Shown here: one piece after another, positions 8,822 through 19,928 of the stretch
Position numbering within the stretch: position 1 is the stretch's first letter
Layout of the letters: every line of letters begins with the position of its first letter
Assembly: GCF_017310645.1 (NCBI RefSeq)
Contig: NZ_JAFLRH010000018.1
Coordinates: 1-64,000 of the forward strand
Length of the DNA stretch: 64,000 nucleotides
Source: Paradesulfitobacterium ferrireducens
Lineage (GTDB): Bacteria; Bacillota; Desulfitobacteriia; Desulfitobacteriales; Desulfitobacteriaceae
Direction of reading: 5' to 3'
Position numbers and translations under genes: made by a program
The notes under the pieces: generated by a model
Seen by the model: the letters and a program-made list of their open reading frames with translations, nothing else
The model's database searches: none
Told to the model about the DNA's origin: nothing

Positions 8822-10339
8822 TTACTTCGCGAGATCAATCCATCCTCTTTCGATAGCCCGGTTCACAGCCTGGAGATAGGCTTTGACACTGCCTTCAATA
8901 ATATCCGTACTCACACCCCGGCCCCCGACCAGGTGTTCCCCGAACTGAACCGCAACCGTCACTTCTCCCTGGGCGTCTTCCCCGCCGTCAATCGCCTGCA
9001 GGGAGTAGTGCATCAGCTTGCCTTTGGTGCCCAAGACTTTATCGATCGCTTTGAAGGCGGCATCCACCGGACCGTCCCCGCAGGCAGCATCCTTATACTC
9101 CTGCTCCCGGTACTTTAGGGCAACCGTAGCCGTAGGCACCATGTTGGTCCCGCTGGACACCTGAAAATAATCCAACACGACTTGCTCCTCAGCCCCTGGT
9201 GCTTCCACCAAAGAGAACAAGTCCGCCGTTGTGACTTCCCGTTTCCGTTCAGCCAAGACCTTAAAGCGGTTGAACATCTCCTCGAACTTGCGGTCATCCA
9301 GTTCCAGCCCGAGTTCGGCCAAGCGCTGGCGCACCGCGTGGCGGCCTGAGTGTTTGCCCAGAACGATCGAGTCCACATCCAGCCCGATAGAAGCGGGAGA
9401 CATAATCTCATAGGTCTGGCGCTCTTTTAAGACCCCATCCTGATGGATGCCGGATTCATGGGCAAAGGCATTTTTCCCGACGATCGCTTTATTATGCTGC
9501 ACCATCATCCCGGTCAAACGGGCGACCAACTGGCTGGTGCGGGCAATCTCGGTCGTGACAATCCCGGTCTCAAACCGGTAGCGGTCACGCCGGGTCTTTA
9601 AGGCCATCACCAGTTCTTCAAGCGCAGCATTCCCGGCCCGCTCTCCGATCCCGTTAATCGTACATTCAAGCTGCTGCACCCCGACGTTTAGGGCCGCCAG
9701 GGAGTTGGCTACAGCCAGCCCCAAGTCGTTATGGCAGTGGACGCTCACTTTGACTTTTTCAATGCCATCGGTCTTATCCATGACGGCTTTGACAAAAGCG
9801 GCGAACTCATCCGGAGTTGCATAACCCACAGTATCCGGAATATTTAAGACCGTGGCCCCCGCCTCAATCACCTTCGAGAAAATCCGGGCCAGAAAGTCCA
9901 ACTCACTACGCGAGGCGTCTTCCGCACTAAACTCCACATCGCTCACCTTCGACTTAGCCAGGCGCACCGCTTGCACGGCTTGCTCCAAGACTTCCTCAGG
10001 CGACTTTTGCAGTTTGGCCCGCATGTGAATGGGGGACGTGGCAATGAAGGTGTGAATGCGCGGATACTCAGCCACCTTAATGGCTTCCCAGGCCCGCTCA
10101 ATATCCAGCTCCTGGGTGCGGGCAAGGGCGGCGATCCCAACCGTGCGAACCTCTTTGGCAATCCGGCTCACACTTTGGAAATCACCGGGGGAAGCAATGG
10201 GAAATCCGGCTTCCAGGACGTTTACCCCCAATTTAGCTAATTGAAAGGCAATCTGCAATTTTTCCTCAACGTTCAGCGCCACGCCCGGAGACTGCTCCCC
10301 GTCTCTTAAAGTGGTATCGAAAATCTCTATCCGGCGCAT
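8822..10339 (-). CDS. leuA: 2-isopropylmalate synthase
   Basis: LeuA condenses acetyl-CoA with 2-oxoisovalerate, the first step specific to leucine. The 505-residue protein has an HMGL-like TIM barrel ([17 protein letters not shown] near residue 8; [17 protein letters not shown] near 200; [13 protein letters not shown]), a linker, and a C-terminal LeuA dimer regulatory domain from about residue 380 that ends in the [20 protein letters not shown] region, where leucine feedback acts in known enzymes. It stands between ilvC and leuC in the operon. Confidence 0.96.
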   Translation of the reverse strand: MRRIEIFDTTLRDGEQSPGVALNVEEKLQIAFQLAKLGVNVLEAGFPIASPGDFQSVSRIAKEVRTVGIAALARTQELDIERAWEAIKVAEYPRIHTFIATSPIHMRAKLQKSPEEVLEQAVQAVRLAKSKVSDVEFSAEDASRSELDFLARIFSKVIEAGATVLNIPDTVGYATPDEFAAFVKAVMDKTDGIEKVKVSVHCHNDLGLAVANSLAALNVGVQQLECTINGIGERAGNAALEELVMALKTRRDRYRFETGIVTTEIARTSQLVARLTGMMVQHNKAIVGKNAFAHESGIHQDGVLKERQTYEIMSPASIGLDVDSIVLGKHSGRHAVRQRLAELGLELDDRKFEEMFNRFKVLAERKREVTTADLFSLVEAPGAEEQVVLDYFQVSSGTNMVPTATVALKYREQEYKDAACGDGPVDAAFKAIDKVLGTKGKLMHYSLQAIDGGEDAQGEVTVAVQFGEHLVGGRGVSTDIIEGSVKAYLQAVNRAIERGWIDLAK

Positions 10340-10357
10340 CCTCTACCCCCAACTATT

Positions 10358-11392
<1,035 letters not shown>

Positions 11393-11451
11393 CTAAGTAT
11401 AACACGCTTGGGCTTTTAGCCCAAGCCTTCTTACACCAAAAATTAACTCTC

Positions 11452-11931
11452 TTAGTTGTCCGATCTCGTGATCGCAATTTTGCCGGTGCGCACCAGCTCC
11501 ATCAGTCCGTACGGGCGGACGGTGCGCACGAAAGCGTCGATTTTTTCCCCGTCTCCGGTCAGCTCGACCGTAATATTGGTGCGGCCCATGTCCACAACCC
11601 GGCCCCGGAATACATCCACGGTCTGGAGCACTTCCAGGCGGGTCTCATTATTCACTTTAACCCGGATCAGGGCCAGTTCCCGGTCGACAATCGCTTCTCC
11701 GGTGAGATCGGTGACTTTATGCACGACCACCAGCTTATGCAGCTGCTTGCTCACTTGCTCGATCACCTGGTCATCCCCGTCCACCACAATGGTCATGCGG
11801 GAAATTCCCGGGTCTTCCGTCTGGCAGACGGACAAGCTTTCGATATTATACGCCCGGCGGGCAAACAACCCGGCGACCCGGGTCAAAACGCCGGGATGGT
11901 TTTCGACGAGCACGGCTAACGTATGCAGCAT
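11452..11931 (-). CDS. ilvN: acetolactate synthase, small (regulatory) subunit
   Basis: The regulatory subunit of acetohydroxyacid synthase binds valine through an N-terminal ACT domain and activates the large subunit. The 159-residue protein has the expected start LAVLVENHPGVLTRVAGLFARR (split here as LAVLVENHPGVLTRVAG and LFARR) with YNIESLSV, and a C-terminal ALS_ss_C domain with FRGRVVDMGRTNITVELTG. It starts five bases after ilvB ends, with GGGGAGG as ribosome-binding site. It is also named ilvH in many Firmicutes. Confidence 0.95.
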   Translation of the reverse strand: MLHTLAVLVENHPGVLTRVAGLFARRAYNIESLSVCQTEDPGISRMTIVVDGDDQVIEQVSKQLHKLVVVHKVTDLTGEAIVDRELALIRVKVNNETRLEVLQTVDVFRGRVVDMGRTNITVELTGDGEKIDAFVRTVRPYGLMELVRTGKIAITRSDN

Positions 11932-11936
11932 CTTTT

Positions 11937-13595
11937 CTACCTCCCCAGCATTTCCGTAATTTCTTTGCCCGGCGGCACCATCGGGAGCACATCCTCATCC
12001 GGGGAAATCATGAACTCCACCAGCACCGGTCCGCGATAATCCCGGGCTTCGGTCAAGGCCCCTTCCACCTGGGAAACGTCTGTGACCCGAATCCCTTTAA
12101 GGCCGTAAGCCTCTGCCACCTTGATAAAGTCCGGGTTGGCGTGCAGCTGGATTTGGCTGAAGCGCTCATCATAGAACATCTTTTGCCACTGGCGGACCAT
12201 GCCTAAAACCCCGTTGTTCATGAGGGCGATTTTTATCGGAAGCTTATGCTGGATGATGGTCGCCAGCTCTTGAATGGTCATTTGCAGGGAGCCGTCCCCG
12301 GTGACTAAAAACACCGTTTTATCCGGCTGCGCGATCTGCGCGCCCACAGAAGCCGGGAGCCCGAAGCCCATCGTCCCTAAGCCTCCGCTCGTGATAAAAT
12401 GGCGGGGACGAGCCACGGGATAAAACTGAGCCGCCCACATCTGGTGCTGGCCCACATCCGTACAGAGGATCGCATCTTCTCCGGCAATTTTCCCAATCTT
12501 TTCAATCACCATTTGCGGGGTTAGACGGTCCGTGTCATACCGGAGCGGATAGTCTTTCTGCCACTGCCTCAGCTGGTTCCACCATTCGGGTTTATCCTGC
12601 TTTTGCACCAAGCTCATTAAGTCTTCGAGCACCAGCTTGGCATCGCCCACCAGCGGGATATGGGTGCGCACCACCTTGCCGATTTCTGCCGGGTCCACAT
12701 CAATGTGCACGATTTTAGCCTTGGTTGCAAACTTATGGCCCAAACCGCTGGTCACCCGGTCATCAAAACGGACACCGACCGCAATCAGCAAGTCACAGTC
12801 ATCCACCGCATAGTTGGCCGTAACCGTCCCGTGCATCCCGACCATCCCTAGAAGATTCGGGTGCCCCGCAGGCAGGCTCCCAATCCCCATCAAAGTCGTG
12901 ACTACCGGCAGGGAAGTCGCTTCCACCAGTTCTTTTAAGGCCGTCTGTGCTCCGGAGTTAATCACCCCGCCGCCCGCATACAATACAGGTCTCTGGCTTT
13001 GAGCAATGGCCTTGGCGGTTTCCTCAATCTGTCCGGCATTTCCCTTGCCAAACACTTTATAACTCTTCAGTTTCGGCACCGCCGGAGCTGCCACCACATC
13101 CCGGGCCGCGAGTACATCCTTGGGCAGGTCGATTAAGACCGGGCCCGGGCGCCCGCTGGCGGCGATATAAAAGGCCTCTTTCACAATCCGCGGCAGCTCA
13201 CGCGGGTCTCTTACCAAATAAGAATGCTTGGTAATCGGCATGGTAATGCCTGTAATATCCGCTTCCTGGAAGGAATCCGACCCAAGCAAACCGGTTGAAA
13301 CCTGTCCGGTCAGGACCACGATTGGAACGGAATCCATATAGGCATTGGCGATCCCGGTCACGAGGTTGGTCGCACCCGGTCCGGAGGTGCCAAGGCAGAC
13401 TCCGACTCGATTGCCGGCCCGGGCATAAGCATCGGCCGCATGCACCGCCCCTTGCTCATGGCGCACCCCGATATGCCGGATCTTGCTGTCCAAGAGCGCG
13501 TCATACAAAGCCAAGAGCACGCCTCCGGGATATCCGAAAATCAATTCAACCCCTTCATCCTCCAGGGCTTTAAGCAAAACTTCCGCACCGGTCAC
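11937..13595 (-). CDS. ilvB: acetolactate synthase, large (catalytic) subunit
   Basis: This ThDP enzyme makes acetolactate or acetohydroxybutyrate from pyruvate. The 552-residue protein has the three expected domains: ThDP-binding Pyr domain with FGYPGGVLLALYDAL and the catalytic Glu in GVRHEQGAVHAADAYAR; a central FAD domain; and the PP domain with GDGSLQMTIQELATI and the GDG-N(26-28)-NN ThDP motif ending MNNGVLGMVRQWQ. The start is GTG at 13595, directly after the ilvD stop and preceded by GGAGGAG. Confidence 0.96.
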   Translation of the reverse strand: MTGAEVLLKALEDEGVELIFGYPGGVLLALYDALLDSKIRHIGVRHEQGAVHAADAYARAGNRVGVCLGTSGPGATNLVTGIANAYMDSVPIVVLTGQVSTGLLGSDSFQEADITGITMPITKHSYLVRDPRELPRIVKEAFYIAASGRPGPVLIDLPKDVLAARDVVAAPAVPKLKSYKVFGKGNAGQIEETAKAIAQSQRPVLYAGGGVINSGAQTALKELVEATSLPVVTTLMGIGSLPAGHPNLLGMVGMHGTVTANYAVDDCDLLIAVGVRFDDRVTSGLGHKFATKAKIVHIDVDPAEIGKVVRTHIPLVGDAKLVLEDLMSLVQKQDKPEWWNQLRQWQKDYPLRYDTDRLTPQMVIEKIGKIAGEDAILCTDVGQHQMWAAQFYPVARPRHFITSGGLGTMGFGLPASVGAQIAQPDKTVFLVTGDGSLQMTIQELATIIQHKLPIKIALMNNGVLGMVRQWQKMFYDERFSQIQLHANPDFIKVAEAYGLKGIRVTDVSQVEGALTEARDYRGPVLVEFMISPDEDVLPMVPPGKEITEMLGR

Positions 13596-13597
13596 GC

Positions 13598-15265
13598 CTA
13601 CTCCTCCTTCCCGGATCTAAAGGCCGCACCTTTGGATGCCGACTGCACAAACTGAGCATAGCGGCCCAAATAGCCTTCACGTCTTGTTAGTTCTTTCACA
13701 CCCTGGCGCCGTTTCTCTTTCTCTGCTTCCGGAAGCAGCCAGTCAATCCGTCCGGCTTTCAGGTCGATTCTCACCGTATCTCCGGTCGCTACATAAGCAA
13801 TCTCCCCGCCCAAAGCCGCTTCCGGAGAAATATGCCCGATGGACAGCCCGCGGCTGGCTCCTGAAAAGCGCCCGTCTGTCAGGAGGGCTACCGAAGAATC
13901 CAGTCCCATTCCGGCGAGCATCGAAGTCGGTCCAAGCATCTCACGCATGCCGGGGCCGCCTTTCGGCCCTTCATACCGGATAATGACCACATCTCCGGCT
14001 ACGATTTCTCCGTTCTGAATTGCCTGGGTCACAGCCACTTCCCCGTCAAACACCTTGGCCTTTCCTTCAAAGACCAAGTCCTGCGCGGAAAGCGCTCCCT
14101 GTTTAATCACTGCCCCCTCGGAAGCCAGGTCGCCAAACAGGATTTTGAGCCCGCCTTGCTTGGAATAAGGTTCAGCGACCGGCTTAATGACACCGGCATC
14201 GATCACTTTGGCCTCACTTAAGCGTTCACCCTGGGTCACACCGGACACAGTCAGGGCTGAAGCGTCAAACAGCCCGGCATCGATCAGCTGTTTTAAGACC
14301 GCGCTCACCCCACCGGCTTCATGCAGATCCACCAGGTGATGCGGCCCGGCCGGGCTTAACTTGCACACTTGAGGCGTGTGCTCACTGATTTCGTTCACCC
14401 GGCTTAAATCCCAGTCAATTCCGCCCTCCTGGGCAATCGCCGGCAAATGCAAAATCGTATTGGTGGAGCAGCCTAAGGCCATATCCAAAGCCACCCCGTT
14501 GGCAATTGCTTTAGGGGTGATAATATCCCGCGGCCGGATATTTTGGCGCACCAGCTCCATCACCTGATACCCGGTTTCTTTGGCCAGGATCAGGCGCTCG
14601 GAGTAGACGGCCGGAACCGTGCCATTGCCGGGCAGGGCCAAACCTAAAGCTTCGGTCAGGCAGTTCATGGAATTAGCGGTAAACATCCCGGCGCAGGAAC
14701 CGGCAGTCGGGCAGGCTTTTAGCTCCAGGCTCTTAAGCCAGCTTTCATCCGCCAGGTTGGCGTGGACTTTGCCCACACCTTCAAAGACCGTGCTTAAGCT
14801 CACGGCTTTCCCTTCGAATTTCCCGGGAAGCATCGGTCCGCCGCTGACCACAATCGCGGGTAAATTCAGGCGCATCGCCGCCATCAGCATCCCTGGAACA
14901 ATTTTGTCACAGCTCGGAATTAAGACCAGGGCATCGAGCTGGTGCCCTCTGGCCATCACTTCGATCGAATCGGCAATCAGTTCGCGGCTGGCCAGGGAAA
15001 AGTGCATCCCTTCATGGCCCATGGCGATCCCGTCACACACCGCCACCGTGGAAAACTCAAACGGAGTCCCGCCGTTTTCCCGGATGCCTGCTTTCACAGC
15101 GTCCGCAATCTGGCGTAAATGCATATGCCCTGGCACCAGCTCGGTGAAGGAATTTACCACCCCGATAAACGGCTTATTAATCTCTCTGTCTGTCAGTCCC
15201 AGCGCTTTAAGCAAAGAACGGTGCGGCGCCCGGTCTATGCCCCGTTTTACAGTATCACTGTTCAC
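13598..15265 (-). CDS. ilvD: dihydroxy-acid dehydratase
   Basis: IlvD dehydrates 2,3-dihydroxy acids to the 2-keto acids of valine and isoleucine, using an Fe-S cluster. The 555-residue protein carries [53 protein letters not shown] and [12 protein letters not shown], with the cluster cysteines in the second and third. [20 protein letters not shown] closes the active site. The start is GTG at 15265, with GAGGAGAGGGAG upstream. It is second in the operon, 73 nt after ilvE. Confidence 0.96.
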   Translation of the reverse strand: MNSDTVKRGIDRAPHRSLLKALGLTDREINKPFIGVVNSFTELVPGHMHLRQIADAVKAGIRENGGTPFEFSTVAVCDGIAMGHEGMHFSLASRELIADSIEVMARGHQLDALVLIPSCDKIVPGMLMAAMRLNLPAIVVSGGPMLPGKFEGKAVSLSTVFEGVGKVHANLADESWLKSLELKACPTAGSCAGMFTANSMNCLTEALGLALPGNGTVPAVYSERLILAKETGYQVMELVRQNIRPRDIITPKAIANGVALDMALGCSTNTILHLPAIAQEGGIDWDLSRVNEISEHTPQVCKLSPAGPHHLVDLHEAGGVSAVLKQLIDAGLFDASALTVSGVTQGERLSEAKVIDAGVIKPVAEPYSKQGGLKILFGDLASEGAVIKQGALSAQDLVFEGKAKVFDGEVAVTQAIQNGEIVAGDVVIIRYEGPKGGPGMREMLGPTSMLAGMGLDSSVALLTDGRFSGASRGLSIGHISPEAALGGEIAYVATGDTVRIDLKAGRIDWLLPEAEKEKRRQGVKELTRREGYLGRYAQFVQSASKGAAFRSGKEE

Positions 15266-15338
15266 AGGCTCTCCCTCTCCTCTTTATTTCTACTTTATAT
15301 GCTTTTCTACTTTGTAAACAAAGTTAGTTCATTTTTGA

Positions 15339-16217
15339 TTAAGCAAAGATTTCCGGACCGTCAATCTTGGTTACTTCCCTAAACTCTGTTAAAAGTTTCT
15401 TAAAGACTTCTCCCGGAACTCCCTTGCCAACGATACGTCCATCCATTTTCACGACCGGAATCAGCTCAGCCGCCGTGCCGGTAAGGAAAATCTCATCTGC
15501 GGTGTAGAGGTCATGTCGGGTAAAGAGTTCTTCACGCACTTCCATTCCCTGCTTGCGGGCAATCTCTATCACGGTGTTGCGCGTAATTCCTTCGAGAATT
15601 CCAACGAAAATCGGAGGAGTATATAAGACTCCATTGCGCACCATGAAGATGTTGTCCCCCGTGCATTCAGCCACATAGCCCTCTTGATTCAGCATAATGG
15701 CTTCCATCACTCCGGCCTCTCTCGCTTCGATCTTCGCCAGAATATTATTAAGGTAGTTCAGGGATTTGATGCGCGGGTTCAGGGAATCCGGGTTATTGCG
15801 GCGAATGGCCACGGTTTTTACTTCCAGCCCCTCATCGTACATGCTGGGCGGATACAGTTTAATTTGATCGGCGATGCAGAAAGTGGCAGCCTTCGGGCAA
15901 TTATTGGGGTCTAGGCCCAAATCCCCTTTGCCCCGGGATACAACCAGCCGGATATAGGCATCGCGAAGGTTATTGCGCCTTAAGGTTTCGAGCACGATTT
16001 CCTGCATCTCTTCCACCGGCATGCCAATGTCCATGCGGATGGACTGGGCCGACTCGTACAGGCGCTTTAAGTGTTCCGGAAGTTTGAACACCCGCCCGTG
16101 ATAGGCGCGAATCCCTTCAAAAATTCCATCCCCGTAAAGGAAGCCGTGGTCAAAAATTGATACTTTCGCCTCCTCTTCCGGTACATACGCGCCATTGCAA
16201 TAGATGATAAGCCCCAT
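15339..16217 (-). CDS. ilvE: branched-chain amino-acid aminotransferase
   Basis: IlvE is a fold-type IV PLP enzyme that transfers the amino group in the last step of Val, Leu and Ile synthesis. The 292-residue protein shows FDHGFLYGDGIFEGIRAYHG near the start, the PLP lysine region RIKSLNYLNNILAKIEA (about residue 155), EGYVAECTGDNIFMV and EIFLTGTAAELIPV. D-amino-acid aminotransferases share this fold; operon context decides for IlvE. It is the first gene of the operon and follows a leader with two competing hairpins. Confidence 0.94.
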   Translation of the reverse strand: MGLIIYCNGAYVPEEEAKVSIFDHGFLYGDGIFEGIRAYHGRVFKLPEHLKRLYESAQSIRMDIGMPVEEMQEIVLETLRRNNLRDAYIRLVVSRGKGDLGLDPNNCPKAATFCIADQIKLYPPSMYDEGLEVKTVAIRRNNPDSLNPRIKSLNYLNNILAKIEAREAGVMEAIMLNQEGYVAECTGDNIFMVRNGVLYTPPIFVGILEGITRNTVIEIARKQGMEVREELFTRHDLYTADEIFLTGTAAELIPVVKMDGRIVGKGVPGEVFKKLLTEFREVTKIDGPEIFA

Positions 16218-16254
16218 AACTAAAAACCCCTTTCCAAAATTTTTGCCCTAACAC

Positions 16255-16316
16255 AAAAACCCAGGCGTAGCTCCGATGAACGTGGAACCTTCCGCATGGG
16301 TTTTTTCTACCCACGG
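16255..16316 (-). promoter_or_regulatory. putative transcription attenuator in the ilv-leu leader
   Basis: In the minus-strand transcript, ACCGTGGGT-type sequence (16309-16316) can pair with ACCCATGCGG (16292-16301). The same ACCCA segment can instead pair with TGGGTTTTT (16255-16263), giving a terminator-like hairpin followed by a T-run. The two folds exclude each other, as in an attenuator. The loop of the second hairpin holds GGTTCCACG. I see no T-box core and no leader peptide rich in Leu, Ile or Val, so the sensed signal is unknown. Confidence 0.55.
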
Positions 16317-16370
16317 TGTAATCCAAACGATTTGGACCCTGTGTTATAATACATCACTTAATTTAAGTCT

Positions 16371-16399
16371 AGTGTATATGATACAGAATACAGTGTCAA
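16371..16399 (-). promoter_or_regulatory. promoter of the ilv-leu operon
   Basis: On the minus strand TTGACA (16394-16399) is followed by 17 nt and TACACT (16371-16376), giving a start near 16364 and a leader of about 145 nt before ilvE. Another AT-rich TATTATAAC lies downstream near 16342-16350 and could be a second -10 element. Confidence 0.6.
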
Positions 16400-16524
16400 C
16401 CACTTCTCAGGAAAAAGTTCCAAATCGCTCAAAGCCTTAAATTTCAAAATATGCTAACATATAAAGCTAAATCATACCCATCATACTAAACTCATGCTAA
16501 ATGACTGCTAACTATGTAACCCTC

Positions 16525-16554
16525 TTGTCAAAGAACAAGCATCCCTGCTATAAT
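16525..16554 (+). promoter_or_regulatory. promoter of hom-thrB
   Basis: TTGTCA (16525-16530), an 18-nt spacer and TATAAT (16549-16554) stand 50 nt before the hom start codon on the plus strand. The 16400-16524 stretch between the two divergent promoters is AT-rich; I see no gene there. Confidence 0.65.
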
Positions 16555-16603
16555 GTCCACTATAAAAAAACATTTGTACACGTCCAAAGGAGCGGAAAAG
16601 CAG

Positions 16604-17884
16604 ATGATTAACATCGGAATCTTAGGATTGGGCACGGTTGGAACCGGCGTCATTCAAATTTTACAACAAAATGCCGAAGATATACAAACCCGCACGGAAA
16701 GTAAAATCCGGGTGAAAAAAGTGCTGGTCCGCGACCTGACAGCACCGCGCCAGATCAGCGGTGATTTTGAAATGACAGATAACGCTGAAGATATTCTCAG
16801 TGACCCGGAAATTGATATTGTGGTGGAAGTGATCGGCGGTATCGAGCCTGCCCGCACGTATATATTAAAAGCCTTAGCCAATCAGAAAAATGTCATCACA
16901 GCCAATAAAGACCTATTGGCTGAACACGGTCAGGAACTCCTCACCGCCGCCAAAGAAGCGGGCAAGGATCTGTACTTTGAAGCCAGTGTCGCCGGGGGCA
17001 TCCCGATTATTGCCGCCCTCAAGCAGTCTTTAGCGGCCAACCGCCTCACGGCCCTCGTGGGCATCATCAACGGCACGACCAACTATATCCTAACCGCCAT
17101 GTCCGAACAGGGACGGGATTACGCCGAGGTTCTGGCCGAAGCCCAAAAACTTGGCTATGCCGAAGCCAATCCCGCCTCGGATGTGGAAGGCCTGGACGCT
17201 GCCCGCAAACTGGCCATTTTGGCTTCAATCGCCTTTAACTCGCGCGTCACCTTAGATGATGTTTATGTAGAAGGAATTTCGAAGATCACCCGCGAAGATA
17301 TAGAGTACGCCAATGAACTGGGATGCACCATCAAACTCCTGGCTATTGCCAAACACCAGGACGAAGGAATCGAAATGCGCGTGCACCCGGCTATCATCCC
17401 CAAAACCCATCCCTTGGCTTCGGTCAACGGGGTTTTCAACGCCATTTTTGTCGTGGGAGACGCCGTCGGGGAAACCATGTTCTACGGGCGCGGGGCCGGT
17501 TCCCTGCCCACCGGCAGTGCGGTGGTTTCCGATATCATGCAAGTGGTGCGGAACATTCAATCCAATTCCACTTCCGCCATCAATTGCACCTGTTATCAGG
17601 ACTTGCCCATCAAGGAAACAGACAGCTTCACTACTGCTTTTTATATCCGGCTGCTGGTTAAAGACGAACCCCGGGTGCTCGCCACCCTCGCTTTGCTCTT
17701 TGCGGAAGCGGAAATCAGCTTTGCTTCCATTATCCAAAAACCGCGCGGCCATCAGGAAGCCGAAATCGTCCTAGTCACCCACCCCTGCCGTGAGGGCAAG
17801 CTTCAGGAAGCCCTGGAGTCTGTGCGTGCTTACAGCAAAGTCTTAAACGTGCAGAATATGATTCGGTTTGAGGATGGGCGCTAA
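16604..17884 (+). CDS. hom: homoserine dehydrogenase
   Basis: Hom reduces aspartate semialdehyde to homoserine for threonine and methionine synthesis. From ATG 16604 (AAAGGAGCGG upstream) the protein has 426 residues: a Rossmann domain with INIGILGLGTVGTGVIQIL, a catalytic domain with FEASVAGGIPIIAAL, INGTTNYILTAM and the signature AEANPASDVEGLDAARKLAI, then a C-terminal ACT domain (about 345-425). The ACT domain suggests threonine feedback control as in other monofunctional enzymes of this form. A longer frame upstream is not family-like. thrB follows after 40 nt. Confidence 0.95.
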   Translation: MINIGILGLGTVGTGVIQILQQNAEDIQTRTESKIRVKKVLVRDLTAPRQISGDFEMTDNAEDILSDPEIDIVVEVIGGIEPARTYILKALANQKNVITANKDLLAEHGQELLTAAKEAGKDLYFEASVAGGIPIIAALKQSLAANRLTALVGIINGTTNYILTAMSEQGRDYAEVLAEAQKLGYAEANPASDVEGLDAARKLAILASIAFNSRVTLDDVYVEGISKITREDIEYANELGCTIKLLAIAKHQDEGIEMRVHPAIIPKTHPLASVNGVFNAIFVVGDAVGETMFYGRGAGSLPTGSAVVSDIMQVVRNIQSNSTSAINCTCYQDLPIKETDSFTTAFYIRLLVKDEPRVLATLALLFAEAEISFASIIQKPRGHQEAEIVLVTHPCREGKLQEALESVRAYSKVLNVQNMIRFEDGR

Positions 17885-17903
17885 TTCTGACTCCTATTTA
17901 GTA
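17882..17903. repeat. short heptad repeat copy (TCAGNNN family)
   Basis: The hom stop codon is followed by AATTCTGACTCCTATTTAG, whose complement reads AGGAGTCAGAATT. This is the same unit found at the T-box/leuB junction and at several other intergenic sites. Here it lies inside the hom-thrB operon spacer. Confidence 0.5.
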
Positions 17904-17924
17904 ATATTTCTGGAGGATTTTATC

Positions 17925-18836
17925 ATGAAAGTCGAGGTACGCGTCCCGGCGACATCTGCAAATTTAGGCCCTGGCTTTGACTGCCTGGGCCTTGCTCTCT
18001 CTTTATATAATACCATCACGGTTGAAACCGAGGCATCAGCCAACTCCCTAAAAATCAAGTGTACCGGACCCTATGCCGAAGGCATCACAACCGATGAAAG
18101 CAACCTCGTCTGGAAAACCATGCTTCATCTCTGGCACAGCATCAACTTCCCTATTCCATCCGTAACCCTTACCCTAGACATTCACATTCCTCCGGCCCGG
18201 GGCTTAGGCAGCAGTTCCACAGCCATCGTCGGGGGTCTTCTCGCCGCCAATGCCGTAGCCGGTAACCTCTTAACCCAGAACGAACTCCTGCAAATGGCCA
18301 ATGCCTTAGAGGGACACCCGGACAACGTCGCACCCGCGCTCTTTGGGGGAGTGACTCTTTCCGTTCCCACAGAAAACGGGGTTCACACCCGTATTCTCGC
18401 TCGCTCACCTAAGCTAACTGCGATTGCTGTGGTTCCGGAAATTCTGGTCAAAACAGAAAAAGCCCGGGCCGTACTCAAACCTGAGGTTTCACGCAAAGAT
18501 GCCGTTTTTAATATCGCCCATGTCGGCCTCATTGTTGAAGCCTTTCTCACAGAAAACTATGAACTTCTGCACGAAGGGATGCGGGACAAGCTCCATCAGG
18601 ACCAACGGGCCGCCCTTATTCCTGGCATGCACACGGCCATCGCTGCTGCCCTGGAAGCTGGAGCTTATGGGGCTGCGCTCAGCGGGTCCGGCCCGACTCT
18701 CATTGCTCTTAGCCCAGCGGTTCAAGCTTCCCGAATCGCCGCGGGGATGCGGCAATCACTGACTAAAAAAGCCCTTGATGTCAGGGTGTATACTTTGGAA
18801 GTCGATGCCAACGGGGCAAGTATTGCCATCCCTTAA
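17925..18836 (+). CDS. thrB: homoserine kinase
   Basis: ThrB phosphorylates homoserine, the committed step to threonine. The protein from ATG 17925 has 303 residues; CTGGAGG stands nine bases upstream, and the chosen start gives the family N-terminus MKVEVRVPATSANLGPGFDC. GHMP-kinase motifs follow: the ATP loop PPARGLGSSSTAIVGGLLA (about 88-106) and the C-terminal GAYGAALSGSGPTLIALSP. An upstream frame extension overlaps hom and is not family-like. thrC is not in this window. Confidence 0.95.
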   Translation: MKVEVRVPATSANLGPGFDCLGLALSLYNTITVETEASANSLKIKCTGPYAEGITTDESNLVWKTMLHLWHSINFPIPSVTLTLDIHIPPARGLGSSSTAIVGGLLAANAVAGNLLTQNELLQMANALEGHPDNVAPALFGGVTLSVPTENGVHTRILARSPKLTAIAVVPEILVKTEKARAVLKPEVSRKDAVFNIAHVGLIVEAFLTENYELLHEGMRDKLHQDQRAALIPGMHTAIAAALEAGAYGAALSGSGPTLIALSPAVQASRIAAGMRQSLTKKALDVRVYTLEVDANGASIAIP

Positions 18837-18899
18837 ACTGCATGTTATTATTATAGGTAATATTTGGTATTAATATTATGCTTTAAAGGATGATCCAAA

Positions 18900-19361
18900 T
18901 TGAGATTTGATAACAAACCCCTTAATTTTACTTTAATTAGGGAAAGACTCGATATTCTGCCTCTATCCCTGTCCCACTTCAATCGAAAGATCTCTGCCAT
19001 CATCCTATTTGGTTCATTAGCCACAGGCAAAGAAACTCCGCTAAGTGATGTAGATCTGGCAGTTTTATACGGAAACCACCTTAACGACAATGAGCTCATT
19101 AACACTCACCGTGAAGTTTACAGCATCGTGTCGGATGTACTAGAATCGGATGATATTGATTTAATCAATCTCAACACCGCTCCCCTATCAATGCAGTATG
19201 GAGCTATTAAAAGTGCGAAGATCCTCTTACTTAATAACCGTGAAGAATACATCGATTTTTGGGACCGAACAGTTAAGTATTACCTCGATTTCAAACCTCT
19301 ATTGGACGAGTGCAACCAAACACTTTTGGAAACGCTCACGAGGAGGATCGTTCATGGATGA
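18900..19361 (+). CDS. mntA: MntA-type nucleotidyltransferase antitoxin
   Basis: This 153-residue minimal nucleotidyltransferase has the motif GSLATGKETPLSDVDLAVL (about residues 39-57), the GSx10DxD active site. In studied HEPN/MNT (type VII) toxin-antitoxin pairs the antitoxin adenylylates a tyrosine of the HEPN toxin. The start is TTG at 18900 with AAAGGATG upstream; no ATG is available near the domain start. It overlaps the HEPN gene by 8 nt. AT content is higher than in the flanking thrB and cyd genes, consistent with transfer. Confidence 0.85.
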   Translation: MRFDNKPLNFTLIRERLDILPLSLSHFNRKISAIILFGSLATGKETPLSDVDLAVLYGNHLNDNELINTHREVYSIVSDVLESDDIDLINLNTAPLSMQYGAIKSAKILLLNNREEYIDFWDRTVKYYLDFKPLLDECNQTLLETLTRRIVHG

Positions 19362-19785
19362 AAAGCTGGCCTTTCAAATGCGTCAGATTACAAAATACCT
19401 CGGACGCTTAAAAGAAGTAGCAAAAACTCCTAAGGAAAAATTTTTGTCTAATTCTCTTCTACAAAGTGCTACAGAGCGTTATCTTCAGCTCTGCATCGAA
19501 TCGTGTATTAATGTAGGAAACCGTTTAATTTCTATGCTCCAGATTGATCTGCAACTCGATGCTCCCAGAACCTATGCCGATGTATTTCAGGAATTAGAAA
19601 GGCATCAGATCACTCAGGGGCTAGAGCCTGCAATGCTCGAAATGACCAAGTTTCGAAACCGATTGGTGCATATATATTGGGACATATCACCGGAGTTTAT
19701 ATACGACATCCTTCAGACTAACCTTAAAGATATTGACCGTTTTCTTGGACAAGTGGCTCAGTATATTTCTAAGAATAAGCATTAA
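19354..19785 (+). CDS. hepT: HepT-type HEPN toxin (DUF86)
   Basis: From ATG 19354 (GAGGAGG upstream) the protein has 143 residues, is all-helical in character and matches DUF86/HEPN proteins. It carries the RX4HXY motif as RNRLVHIYW (about residues 96-104), the RNase active site and the tyrosine that MntA modifies in known systems. A longer in-frame start exists inside mntA but would add residues unlike the family. The overlap and order (antitoxin first) are typical of this pair. Confidence 0.87.
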   Translation: MDEKLAFQMRQITKYLGRLKEVAKTPKEKFLSNSLLQSATERYLQLCIESCINVGNRLISMLQIDLQLDAPRTYADVFQELERHQITQGLEPAMLEMTKFRNRLVHIYWDISPEFIYDILQTNLKDIDRFLGQVAQYISKNKH

Positions 19786-19928
19786 TTCGAAAACCTCTCC
19801 AATATTTAATTAAGATTACAACACTTCTTAACCCAATGAAATTAATCCCCATACCCCTCCGGACGACTCTTAAGCCATTTCCAAAGCTAGGCCTAAATCA
19901 TCTGCAAAATTACCTTCGGAAAAGTAAT

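Noticed and set aside
16255-16316. T-box upstream of ilvE
   Set aside because: No GGTGGNACCGCG core and too short a leader for stem I; only competing hairpins are seen.
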